DNA from: Enterococcus canis NBRC 100695 | Lineage (GTDB): Bacteria > Bacillota > Bacilli > Lactobacillales > Enterococcaceae | DNA: 64,000 bases | Direction: 5' to 3' | Assembly (NCBI RefSeq): GCF_001544375.1 | Contig: NZ_BCQJ01000001.1 | Coordinates: forward strand, 542,275-606,274 | Notes under the pieces: generated by a model | Databases searched by the model: none | What the model saw: only the letters and a program-made list of their open reading frames with translations | Told to the model about the DNA's origin: nothing | Shown: positions 26,935 through 35,268 of the stretch, in pieces | How positions within the stretch are numbered: position 1 is the first letter of the stretch | How the letters are laid out: the number at the start of each line of letters is the position of its first letter | Program-made: the position numbers and the translations under genes

Positions 26935-27324
26935 TTATTTACGTTTCGTTTTACCGCTCCAGCCATCATAGCCTTCTTTTAGGATATAGACGTCTTTAAA
27001 CCCATTTTTACGCAAAATATTTGCGGCTCGGGCGCTTAAAGCTTTCTTTTGATCATACAAGTAAACCGGACGATCTTTGCGTAAACCGCCAATTGATTGT
27101 TTGAATAAAGAATAGGGCATATTGCGGGCACCTAAAATATGACCGGCATCAAAACTATCTTTTTCACGAACATCAATCACTTGGGCTGTCCGCATACCTT
27201 CTTTGAATTCGTCTTCTTTAATGATCTTGGCTGCGCGTCGTGCCATGATTTGGATAAACGCCCAGTTTAAAAATAGTCCTAAGAAAAACGCAAGTAAAAT
27301 TCCGTTGATAATCCACCAAAACAT
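26935..27324 (-). CDS. Membrane-anchored rhodanese-like protein lacking the catalytic Cys
   Basis: 129 residues. An N-terminal membrane helix (WWIINGILLAFFLGLFLNW) precedes a rhodanese fold with QVIDVREKDSFDAGHILGARN and a C-terminal DVYILKEGYDGWSG. The loop that holds the active-site Cys in active rhodaneses reads YLYDQKKALSAR here, with no Cys, so sulfur transfer is unlikely. It resembles YqhL-type proteins that end the glcK operon in many Bacilli. It is the last gene after glcK, with a terminator directly downstream. Probably a structural or binding domain. Confidence 0.85.
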   Translation of the reverse strand: MFWWIINGILLAFFLGLFLNWAFIQIMARRAAKIIKEDEFKEGMRTAQVIDVREKDSFDAGHILGARNMPYSLFKQSIGGLRKDRPVYLYDQKKALSARAANILRKNGFKDVYILKEGYDGWSGKTKRK

Positions 27325-27349
27325 TTCGTTGAAACATCCCTTCTACTGC

Positions 27350-28312
27350 TTATGCAAATTGTCGTGCTAATGAGGCTGCACCAATTACGCCAGCTTCATT
27401 GCCTAGTTCCGCTAATTTTACGTGTGTGCTGTTACGTACTTGCGGGAACGTAAATTGTTCAAAATAAGTTTGGACCCGGCTGCGTAAAAATTCACCGGCT
27501 GCCGAAACGCCACCGCCAATGACGATATGCGTTGGGTTTAACGTGTTGCCTAGATTACCGACTGCTAGTCCTAAGAAGAAGCATACTCGGTCAACCACCC
27601 GTAAAGCAAATGGATCATCTGCTTGCGCAGCGTCGAATACATCTTTACTGCTGATATCTTCCCCGTCATCTAAGCGTGATTTCAAATCAGATGGGCCGGC
27701 ATATTCTTCAGATAGTTGACGTGCGACCCGTACAACACCAGTTGCTGAAGCAACGGTTTCTAAACAACCGCGTTTCCCGCAGGTACATTCAAAGCCATTA
27801 GGATCAACAGTTACGTGACCAATTTCACCAGCACAGCCAGCTGCGCCGTGTAAAAGCTGACCAGCAGCGACAATACCGCCACCAACACCAGTCCCTAAGG
27901 TGATAAAGATAACATCATCTTCATTTTCACCGGCACCTTTCCAACGTTCGCCAAGTGCCGCTACGTTCGCGTCATTATCAATGGCAAAAGGAATACCCAA
28001 TTCTCTTTCGATAGTCTCTTTGACAGGTTGTAATTCTGTCCAATTCAGATTATAAGCACCAATTACAGTTCCGGCTGCGATATCCACCGATCCTGGTGAC
28101 CCCATGCCAATGCCGACAAAATCTTCTTTATCCATGTCATACAGATCTAAACGGTGTTTAATAGAGGCGATGATATCTGGTACAATATGACGCCCGTCTT
28201 CCAAGATATTTGTCTCGATACTCCATTTTTGTTGGATCTCACCATCTTCTGTCAAGATTGCAAATTTAATCGTAGTACCGCCTAGGTCAATCCCAATCAA
28301 CTTTCTGTCCAT
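27350..28312 (-). CDS. glcK: Glucokinase (ROK family)
   Basis: 320 residues. GIDLGGTTIKFAIL is the ATP-binding phosphate loop, GMGSPGSVD and NDANVAALGE hold sugar-binding and catalytic Asp residues, and CTCGKRGCLE is the ROK zinc-binding motif. It phosphorylates non-PTS glucose in the cytoplasm. The start overlaps the end of yqgQ by 16 bases. Operon order fthC-gluP-yqgQ-glcK-rhodanese matches the arrangement known from Bacillus and enterococci. Confidence 0.96.
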   Translation of the reverse strand: MDRKLIGIDLGGTTIKFAILTEDGEIQQKWSIETNILEDGRHIVPDIIASIKHRLDLYDMDKEDFVGIGMGSPGSVDIAAGTVIGAYNLNWTELQPVKETIERELGIPFAIDNDANVAALGERWKGAGENEDDVIFITLGTGVGGGIVAAGQLLHGAAGCAGEIGHVTVDPNGFECTCGKRGCLETVASATGVVRVARQLSEEYAGPSDLKSRLDDGEDISSKDVFDAAQADDPFALRVVDRVCFFLGLAVGNLGNTLNPTHIVIGGGVSAAGEFLRSRVQTYFEQFTFPQVRNSTHVKLAELGNEAGVIGAASLARQFA

Positions 28313-28524
28313 GTTCCGTCCTCACTTTGCTTGCTTTCTTCGATCCGATGTTCGCGTGTCAGCACCTGGCGCGCCCGTAAATAGGTATCCCGGTCAATCA
28401 CCCGACCATCATACAACCCCTTCAACTCAATCTGCATCAATTCAATGTCGTAGATACGCGCTCCGACATAGACAATAATGCCAAATTGTTTCAGCAGTTG
28501 CTGTACATCATAAAGTGTTTCCAT
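28297..28524 (-). CDS. yqgQ: YqgQ family protein (DUF910)
   Basis: 75 residues: METLYDVQQLLKQFGIIVYV then GARIYDIELMQIEL, characteristic of the YqgQ family, a small helical protein with nucleic-acid-binding suggestions but no proven function. It lies between the rhomboid gene (20 bases upstream) and glcK (overlap), the conserved position in Bacilli. Confidence 0.92.
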   Translation of the reverse strand: METLYDVQQLLKQFGIIVYVGARIYDIELMQIELKGLYDGRVIDRDTYLRARQVLTREHRIEESKQSEDGTWTES

Positions 28525-28544
28525 TTATCGCACTTCCTTGTTCA

Positions 28545-29264
28545 TTATACAGGGAAACCATACTTTTTAAAACCCAGTATCAGACAGATTACCAGAATAA
28601 ATATAAAAAGCACCGTCCCAATAATTTTGTCGTGGATGGTAAAATCACCTTGGCCAGATTGCACCCCTAAAACGTTAGCAACCAGCGCCCCACCGAAGAC
28701 TCCGCCAATGTGGCCTAAGATATCAATAGAAGGCATAAAGAGGTTAAAACCAAGGTTCAACAGGATTAGCATAAAATACTGCCGAGCCATTTGGGCAATG
28801 GCGGGATTATGGCGAAAATGGTAGCCGATAACGACGAAAGCACCAAATAGACCAAAGAGTGAAGTACTAGCCCCAGCTGAAATCGCATTGGCTTGCCCAA
28901 AAGCAAAGCTAACGGCATTCCCCAAGATGCCACCACCGAGATAAATCAAAAAGAAACGCCAATGACCGAAAACTGTTTCAATTTGGGAACCAAGATAATA
29001 CAACGTGATCGAGTTTAAAGCAAAGTGGGCAATCCCAAAGTGAATAAAAATCGGCGTAATAAAACGCCAATATTCATGGTCCATTACGACATACGGCTTG
29101 AACATTGCGCCCCAGCCCACGATTTGATTACTTAATAAACCTGAGCCAAAGGTTTCCGAGACCGTCATCAATATAAAGACAATGGTTTGAATCCCAAGAA
29201 ACGCATACATTACTAATGGCTTACGCAGCCAGCGTTTAACTTTCATTTGTGTTTGATAATTCAT
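28545..29264 (-). CDS. gluP: Rhomboid intramembrane serine protease
   Basis: 239 residues, six or seven membrane helices. The catalytic Ser is in SAGASTSLFGLFGA (GxSx pattern) and the catalytic His in DILGHIGGVFGG. The HFxxNSITLYYLG helix and W-R motif (EYWRFITPIFIHFG) are typical. It cleaves membrane proteins within or near the bilayer. Bacillus GluP (YqgP) has a long cytosolic N-terminal domain that is absent here. Located in the conserved fthC-gluP-yqgQ-glcK operon. Confidence 0.93.
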   Translation of the reverse strand: MNYQTQMKVKRWLRKPLVMYAFLGIQTIVFILMTVSETFGSGLLSNQIVGWGAMFKPYVVMDHEYWRFITPIFIHFGIAHFALNSITLYYLGSQIETVFGHWRFFLIYLGGGILGNAVSFAFGQANAISAGASTSLFGLFGAFVVIGYHFRHNPAIAQMARQYFMLILLNLGFNLFMPSIDILGHIGGVFGGALVANVLGVQSGQGDFTIHDKIIGTVLFIFILVICLILGFKKYGFPV

Positions 29265-29273
29265 AACATCCTC

Positions 29274-29807
29274 CTATCCTATGAATAGCCGTGCCACGGG
29301 AATATCAAATGCCTGCGGCTGCCAATCTTCATCCATCTGTTCGGAAAAAACCAAGCTAGCCGTTTGCCCCTGAAAATCCGCTAAATAACGGTCATAAAAG
29401 CCGCCACCAAAGCCAATACGATAGCCATCATGACGAAAAACCAGTCCTGGTACTAAGATTAAATCAATCTCCTTTTTTTCCACTAAGGCTTCAATAGCGG
29501 GTTCAAAAACACCAAAGTTGGTAACGATCCGCTCTGTATCCGCCGTAGTCTTGTGAAAAGCCAGTTTACGTTCAGGTAAACTTTTAGGCGTTACCATTCG
29601 TTTACCTTCTTGCCAACCTTGACGTAATACCTTTTCCGTATCGAATTCCAAGGGCAATGGTAAAATCGTCGCCACGGTCTGGGCATTCGCCCATAAAGAA
29701 GAATCAAATAATTCCGCTAAAATCTCCTCTTCTCGTAAGACTTTTTTATCTGAAGCTGCCAACTCTTGCAAGCGAGCCAGCGTTCGCTGTCGTAATTCTT
29801 TTTTCAA
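29274..29807 (-). CDS. fthC: 5-formyltetrahydrofolate cyclo-ligase
   Basis: 177 residues when started at the TTG at 29807, eight bases after GGAGG; the GTG at 29813 is only two bases from it and ATGs further upstream lack a ribosome binding site. The family motifs KKELRQRTLARL, LPLPLEFDT and GFGGGFYDRYL are present. The enzyme recycles 5-formyl-THF to methenyl-THF with ATP. It is the first gene of the operon reading through gluP, yqgQ and glcK. Confidence 0.92.
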   Translation of the reverse strand: MKKELRQRTLARLQELAASDKKVLREEEILAELFDSSLWANAQTVATILPLPLEFDTEKVLRQGWQEGKRMVTPKSLPERKLAFHKTTADTERIVTNFGVFEPAIEALVEKKEIDLILVPGLVFRHDGYRIGFGGGFYDRYLADFQGQTASLVFSEQMDEDWQPQAFDIPVARLFIG

Positions 29808-29944
29808 AGTCACCGCCTCCAACCTATTAGCCATTTTACCGAAAGCCTCGCTTAAATACAATGAAGAAACCATGAATATCGAGTTCTCCTACTAGCGAGA
29901 AACCCTTTTCAGCTTTATACTGAGAAAAAAGGAGGAATGGTTGT

Positions 29945-30769
29945 ATGCACACGTTGAATGATGGTTTGGCTTTACCAGAAATTGGCTTTGGCACGTATAC
30001 TTTGAAAGGGGCCGCGGGCATTCAAACCGTCCTGAGCGCCATTAGTCAGGGCTACCGTCTTTTAGATTCTGCCTTCAATTATGAAAATGAAGGGGTTATT
30101 GGTGAAGCCCTTCGGCAAACCAATGTTCCTCGCCAAGAATTGCTGATTACCAGTAAATTACCCGGACGCCATCATCGCTATCAAGAAGCACTCGAAACGA
30201 TTCAAGAATCGGTTTTTCGCATGGGCCTCGATTATATTGACCTTTACTTGATTCACTGGCCTAATCCCAAAGAAGATCTTTATGTGGAAGCCTGGCAAGC
30301 CTTGATTGATGCGAAACGTTGGGGTTGGATCCGCTCAATTGGTGTTTCCAACTTTTTACCAGAACACCTTGAGCGTTTAGAAAAAGAAACCGGCGTACTT
30401 CCCGCCGTCAATCAAATTGAACTACATCCCTTCTTCAATCAAGAAACGCAGCGGCACTTTGACCAGCAAAAGGGTATTTTGACCGAGGCTTGGAGTCCTC
30501 TTGGCCGCGCTAGCAATATCTTACAGGATCCGACATTAGGTGCTATCGCCGCGCAGCACCAACGCTCAATTTCGCAAATCATTTTGCGCTGGCAAGTTCA
30601 GTTAGGCGTGCTGCCGATTCCAAAATCAACCAAGGTTACCCGACAACAGGAAAATTTAGCCATTTTTGATTTTGAACTTTCCTCGGAAGAAATGAAATTG
30701 ATTGGACAACTAACAAAATCAGCTGGTCGTCTGCATGACCAAGATCCCGCCGTTTATCAAGAATTTTAA
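29945..30769 (+). CDS. Aldo/keto reductase
   Basis: 274 residues, the normal length for AKR5-type bacterial reductases. The catalytic tetrad is visible: Asp and Tyr in LLDSAFNYENE, Lys in LLITSKLPG and His in YLIHWPNP. The NADP-binding end has PIPKSTKVTRQQENL. Substrates are typically small aldehydes, ketones or 2,5-diketogluconate-like sugars and cannot be predicted. GGAGG lies nine bases before the ATG. It is divergent from the fthC operon and ends in its own terminator. Confidence 0.92.
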   Translation: MHTLNDGLALPEIGFGTYTLKGAAGIQTVLSAISQGYRLLDSAFNYENEGVIGEALRQTNVPRQELLITSKLPGRHHRYQEALETIQESVFRMGLDYIDLYLIHWPNPKEDLYVEAWQALIDAKRWGWIRSIGVSNFLPEHLERLEKETGVLPAVNQIELHPFFNQETQRHFDQQKGILTEAWSPLGRASNILQDPTLGAIAAQHQRSISQIILRWQVQLGVLPIPKSTKVTRQQENLAIFDFELSSEEMKLIGQLTKSAGRLHDQDPAVYQEF

Positions 30770-30780
30770 GTCCACTTTAA

Positions 30781-30822
30781 AAATAGCCCTAGTATCAGAA
30801 ATATCTGACGCCAGGGCTATTT
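30781..30822 (+). terminator. Terminator of aldo/keto reductase gene
   Basis: AAATAGCCCT (30781-30790) pairs with AGGGCTATTT (30813-30822), with an inner TCAGAAATATCTGA hairpin. Confidence 0.8.
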
Positions 30823-30839
30823 ACCTTGATTAAGAATCT

Positions 30840-30866
30840 GGGACATAACTCAAAATTTTATGTTCC
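30840..30866 (-). terminator. GGGACATAA-type hairpin
   Basis: GGGACATAA pairs with TTATGTTCC (one G-T pair) downstream of the small gene at 30894. It resembles hairpins at 37310 and 51301. The T tract is poor, so termination is uncertain. Confidence 0.4.
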
Positions 30867-30893
30867 AAACTCTCAATCAACAAATCGCAAAAA

Positions 30894-31094
30894 CTATTTG
30901 TTTAAAACGTTGAACAAGCCACCAATAGTTTTGTCGCTTAACGCAACTGGTTGACCGTCAACCGTCGCTTCTGTCACGATATAGTAGTCTTGTAAGTCAG
31001 GCACTTCTCGTAATTGCGCACCGACAAAATCGCCTACTTTGGCATATTCTTTCACAACTGCTTCACCAGCTACTTGATAATGGATCACTAACAT
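30894..31094 (-). CDS. Small conserved-looking cytoplasmic protein, unknown
   Basis: 66 residues from the ATG at 31094, ten bases after GAGGA; an in-frame GTG at 31103 is too close to it. The sequence MLVIHYQVAGEAVVKEYAKV, later DYYIVTEATVDGQPVALSDK and GGLFNVLNK, suggests a compact alpha/beta fold. It resembles short hypothetical proteins of enterococci and streptococci, but no family can be named with confidence. It is monocistronic between the aldo/keto reductase and the cellobiose cluster. Confidence 0.65.
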   Translation of the reverse strand: MLVIHYQVAGEAVVKEYAKVGDFVGAQLREVPDLQDYYIVTEATVDGQPVALSDKTIGGLFNVLNK

Positions 31095-31203
31095 AATTAT
31101 CACGTCCTCTCACTCAGTAGTATACCACCATCAGTAAAAAATAAGGCGTTAGAGCACTCCGGCGCGGCCCTCAGAATCAACTGCTAACCAATCGGAATCA
31201 ATG

Positions 31204-31233
31204 AAAAAACCGCAGACACTTTCGTCTGCGGTT
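31204..31233 (-). terminator. Terminator of celB-bglA operon
   Basis: AACCGCAGAC (31208-31217) pairs with GTCTGCGGTT (31224-31233), followed by T residues on the reverse strand. Confidence 0.88.
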
Positions 31234-31255
31234 AAGGAGGTTGAACGGGTCTCCC

Positions 31256-32698
<1,443 letters not shown>

Positions 32699-32703
32699 CT
32701 ATC

Positions 32704-34032
32704 TTATAACACTTTTGATTCTTCCATTGCATCAGCTTCCGCAAAGGACATATCGTTTTCTTGCGCATAGTTCATGGCATCGATTTTCTTCACGAATGGT
32801 AAGTAGATAAAGAAGCCTAGTCCTAAAACAATTGCTTGTAAAACAGCGGCACGCCAGCCACCTACTAAGAAACCAGAAATGATCGGTGGTGTTGTCCATG
32901 GTACTTGCACGGCGGTAAAGAGCGGTACTAGACCAGTATACAAAGCGAAATACGTGATCACCCCAGAAACAACCGGTGTCAAAATGAAAGGAATCGCCAT
33001 GATTGGGTTCATTACCACGGGTGTTGCGAAAATGATTGGTTCATTGATATTGAACACGGCTGGTGCAACAGACAAACGACCTAATTGTTTAAATTGGGCA
33101 GATTTTGCGAAGAAGACCATGAAGATCACGATCCCAATCGTCATACCGGCACCAGTTACGGTCATGAATTGATCTAAAAATTGTTGGGTAACGATGTGAC
33201 CACCGTTAGCTACGGTTAATTCTTTCCCTGATTCTAAAATGTCCGTATTTGCTAAAGAGTTAGCTTGTAAGATTGGTCCCATGATCCCACCAACGATAGT
33301 TGAACCATGTACCCCGAAGAACCATAAGAATGGCACTAAGAAACCTAACATCAAAGCGCCGCCAAGTGAGTCAGTAGCTCCTTGCATTGGGCTTTGAATC
33401 ACTTCATAAATCCATTGAACGACAGTTGTATCAAAGACCATATCGAAGAAGATGTAGACTAACATCGCAAATGTAATCAAAACAGCGGCTGGAATCAAGG
33501 CTGTAAAGGAGTTAGCTACGTTATCTGGCACTTGCTCCGGTAATTTGATGCGGATGTCGCGTTTCAAGAACCAAGTGTAGCCCCAACCAACAAACAAACC
33601 AACTAAGATGGCACTGATCATCCCTTGACCACCAGTCCAAGTTTTGTCGATGATGTTGCCAATTGTTACGCCGTCAGCATTGGTAATATCAGAACGCATA
33701 GTCAATAAGAAAATAACTAGTGAGATCATCCCTGCTGGCAGGCCTTCAAACCCTTCTGCTTTTACATAAGAATAGGCAATCCCCATTACAGCGAAAATCG
33801 CCATGATAGCAAATGAAGCCCCATATGCTTGGTTAAAGTATTCAGCTAAGCCTGTATTGGTGACCCAGTCTGAAACAGCTTGTACTGGAAAGTTGGCTAA
33901 TAATAAGAAGACGGAACCAACAATTGTAAAAGGCATCGTATAAAGCATCCCATTCCGCAAGGCGGTAATGGCTTTCGTGTTAACAAATTTTAGTACGGGT
34001 GGCAAAACTTTTTCATTAATCCACTCATTCAT
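32704..34032 (-). CDS. celB: PTS EIIC, lactose/cellobiose family (CelB-like)
   Basis: 442 residues with about ten membrane helices. ITALRNGMLYTMPFTIVGS, FLWFFGVHGSTIVGG and FNINEPIIFATPVVMNP are characteristic of the Lac/Cel EIIC family, the last holding the substrate-site Asn-Glu. It imports and phosphorylates beta-glucosides together with EIIA and EIIB, which are not encoded nearby and must come from elsewhere. GGAGA precedes the ATG. It heads the operon with bglA. The upstream cre-like sites and the adjacent RpiR gene suggest catabolite repression and substrate control. Confidence 0.95.
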   Translation of the reverse strand: MNEWINEKVLPPVLKFVNTKAITALRNGMLYTMPFTIVGSVFLLLANFPVQAVSDWVTNTGLAEYFNQAYGASFAIMAIFAVMGIAYSYVKAEGFEGLPAGMISLVIFLLTMRSDITNADGVTIGNIIDKTWTGGQGMISAILVGLFVGWGYTWFLKRDIRIKLPEQVPDNVANSFTALIPAAVLITFAMLVYIFFDMVFDTTVVQWIYEVIQSPMQGATDSLGGALMLGFLVPFLWFFGVHGSTIVGGIMGPILQANSLANTDILESGKELTVANGGHIVTQQFLDQFMTVTGAGMTIGIVIFMVFFAKSAQFKQLGRLSVAPAVFNINEPIIFATPVVMNPIMAIPFILTPVVSGVITYFALYTGLVPLFTAVQVPWTTPPIISGFLVGGWRAAVLQAIVLGLGFFIYLPFVKKIDAMNYAQENDMSFAEADAMEESKVL

Positions 34033-34115
34033 GTTTATGTCTCTCCTTTATAAAAGAACTTTAAAATAATAGCATTGAGTATCCGGAAATAGCACGCTGG
34101 CCTCCTCGTATTTAT

Positions 34116-34129
34116 TGGATACGTTTACA
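34116..34129. promoter_or_regulatory. cre-like site upstream of celB
   Basis: Read on the reverse strand, TGTAAACGTATCCA matches the CcpA consensus TGWAANCGNTNWCA at 12 of 14 positions, about 85 bases upstream of celB. Confidence 0.6.
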
Positions 34130-34137
34130 CCATTTAC

Positions 34138-34151
34138 TATAAACGCTTTCC
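34138..34151. promoter_or_regulatory. Second cre-like site upstream of celB
   Basis: TATAAACGCTTTCC on the forward strand matches the CcpA consensus at 12 of 14 positions and lies nine bases from the first site. Confidence 0.5.
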
Positions 34152-34202
34152 TAAAGTTTAGATACCACTTGAGCCCTTTGAGAAACATGTTCCAAACAAA
34201 AA

Positions 34203-34234
34203 AACAAGAACAGCTCTTTACAGCTCTTCTTGTT
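34203..34234 (-). terminator. Terminator overlapping the rpiR stop codon
   Basis: AACAAGAACAGCT (34203-34215) pairs with AGCTCTTCTTGTT (34222-34234), followed by seven T residues on the reverse strand. The 5' arm lies inside the last codons of the regulator gene. Confidence 0.85.
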
Positions 34235-34967
34235 CAATACGGCGATTTGTTTGTTGTGCCAAGATTTCCAATAAGGCAATCACTGGCGTTTGTGTTGTGA
34301 GGTTGATATCATGCTCGCGACCATGGATGATCTCTGGCATGTAATAAGAAATATTATGATCGGCGAGACGGGCAATTGTGGAATTTTCCTGATTGGTAAT
34401 GCTCATAGTTTTAGCCCCGTATCGTTTAAAATCTTGAATTTGCGCCACCATTTCCTTAGTCTCACCGGAAACCGAAAGAATAATCGCTAACGTGTTATCT
34501 AAGCCTCGCGGTGGTACTGGTGCAAAAGGATCTGAGATACTATACGCATTTAGACCAAGATTCATAAAATAGCGGCTGCCATAAGCACCTAAAATACCAC
34601 TGGTACCAATGCCGGAAAAAGCAATATGACGCGCATCTAAAATCATTTGCACGGCTGGTTCTAGTACGACGCGGTAATCATCTTGATTGACCTTTTTCAA
34701 AAATTGGTCCACTTGAATCGTAGCATCGTAAAATTGCTCAAAGGTCACATCTCGGGCTAATTCTTGTTTCACAGCAAATTTCAATTCCGTAAACCCTTGG
34801 TAGCCTAATTTATTGCAGCATCTTAAGATGGTTGAAGTGGAAACGTGGCACGCATCCGATAATTGACGAATCGTCATATGAGGAAGCTCCGCTAAATGCT
34901 CCAACACATATTCGTACACGATCAGCTCCAATTCATTCAATTCTTTTACCTTTTCAGCCTCAAACAT
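34218..34967 (-). CDS. RpiR-family transcriptional regulator (HTH + SIS)
   Basis: 249 residues. The N-terminal HTH includes MTIRQLSDACHVSTSTILRC then CNKLGYQGFTELKFAV, and a SIS sugar-phosphate domain follows (FSGIGTSGILG, LSVSGETKEMV, ITNQENSTIA). RpiR regulators sense phosphosugars. Position directly upstream of celB-bglA on the same strand, separated by a terminator, suggests control of that operon by 6-phosphoglucosides. AGGAG lies seven bases before the ATG. Confidence 0.92.
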   Translation of the reverse strand: MFEAEKVKELNELELIVYEYVLEHLAELPHMTIRQLSDACHVSTSTILRCCNKLGYQGFTELKFAVKQELARDVTFEQFYDATIQVDQFLKKVNQDDYRVVLEPAVQMILDARHIAFSGIGTSGILGAYGSRYFMNLGLNAYSISDPFAPVPPRGLDNTLAIILSVSGETKEMVAQIQDFKRYGAKTMSITNQENSTIARLADHNISYYMPEIIHGREHDINLTTQTPVIALLEILAQQTNRRIEQEEL

Positions 34968-35037
34968 ACACTCGCTCCTAATCCCACTATAATTACCCTT
35001 AGTCTACCATTTTTACTAGTCGCCGACTATTTTTTCT

Positions 35038-35058
35038 CAAAAACGAAATGCGTTTTTG
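35038..35058. repeat. Inverted repeat between rpiR and kup
   Basis: CAAAAACG (35038-35045) and CGTTTTTG (35051-35058) form an eight-base inverted repeat in the divergent intergenic region, about 30 bases upstream of the kup -35 box. It could be an operator or a weak bidirectional terminator. Confidence 0.4.
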
Positions 35059-35087
35059 CATATTTCAAGAAGTTTTGAAAATTTCAT

Positions 35088-35116
35088 TTGACTATTTCTC
35101 AAATATCCTCGATAAT
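35088..35116 (+). promoter_or_regulatory. kup promoter
   Basis: TTGACT (35088-35093), 17 bases, GATAAT (35111-35116). The predicted start near 35123 is right at the 5' edge of the structured leader. Confidence 0.8.
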
Positions 35117-35122
35117 GTTGTC

Positions 35123-35249
35123 ATTCTTAAGGGAGTAGCAACATAGCATTTTGCTATGCTTTCCGATCAACAAACATGCGGCAGCGCTGGTCGAAAGTGA
35201 AATTGCGAGACTTAAGCAGGGGTATCCCTCTTGCTTGGGTCTCTTTTTT
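35123..35249 (+). ncRNA. Riboswitch-like leader of kup (yybP-ykoY-like)
   Basis: The transcribed leader carries CTTAAGGGAGTAGC at its 5' side and TTGCGAGACTTAAG at its 3' side. CTTAAG (35126-35131) pairs with CTTAAG (35211-35216) as a closing stem. Between them are hairpins CATAGCA/TGCTATG and CGATCA/TGGTCG. GGGAGTAG opposite GCGAGAC, adjacent to P1, is the layout of the yybP-ykoY manganese riboswitch (consensus GGGGAGUAG and GCAAGACC). The P1 3' strand is also the 5' arm of a terminator, so ligand-stabilised folding would prevent termination (an ON switch). Family assignment is by eye; another metal or nucleotide-sensing class is possible. Confidence 0.6.
35207..35249 (+). terminator. Attenuator terminator of kup leader
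   Basis: GAGACTTAAGCAG (35207-35219) pairs along 13 positions (with G-T pairs) with TTGCTTGGGTCTC (35231-35243), followed by TTTTTT. It shares CTTAAG with the aptamer closing stem. Confidence 0.85.
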
Positions 35250-35268
35250 AGTAGAAAGGAGCATAAAA

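Noticed and set aside
35176-35268. N-terminal extension of the Kup protein
   Set aside because: These codons run through the structured leader and terminator. A GTG with AAAGGAG at the right spacing gives the normal Kup N-terminus.
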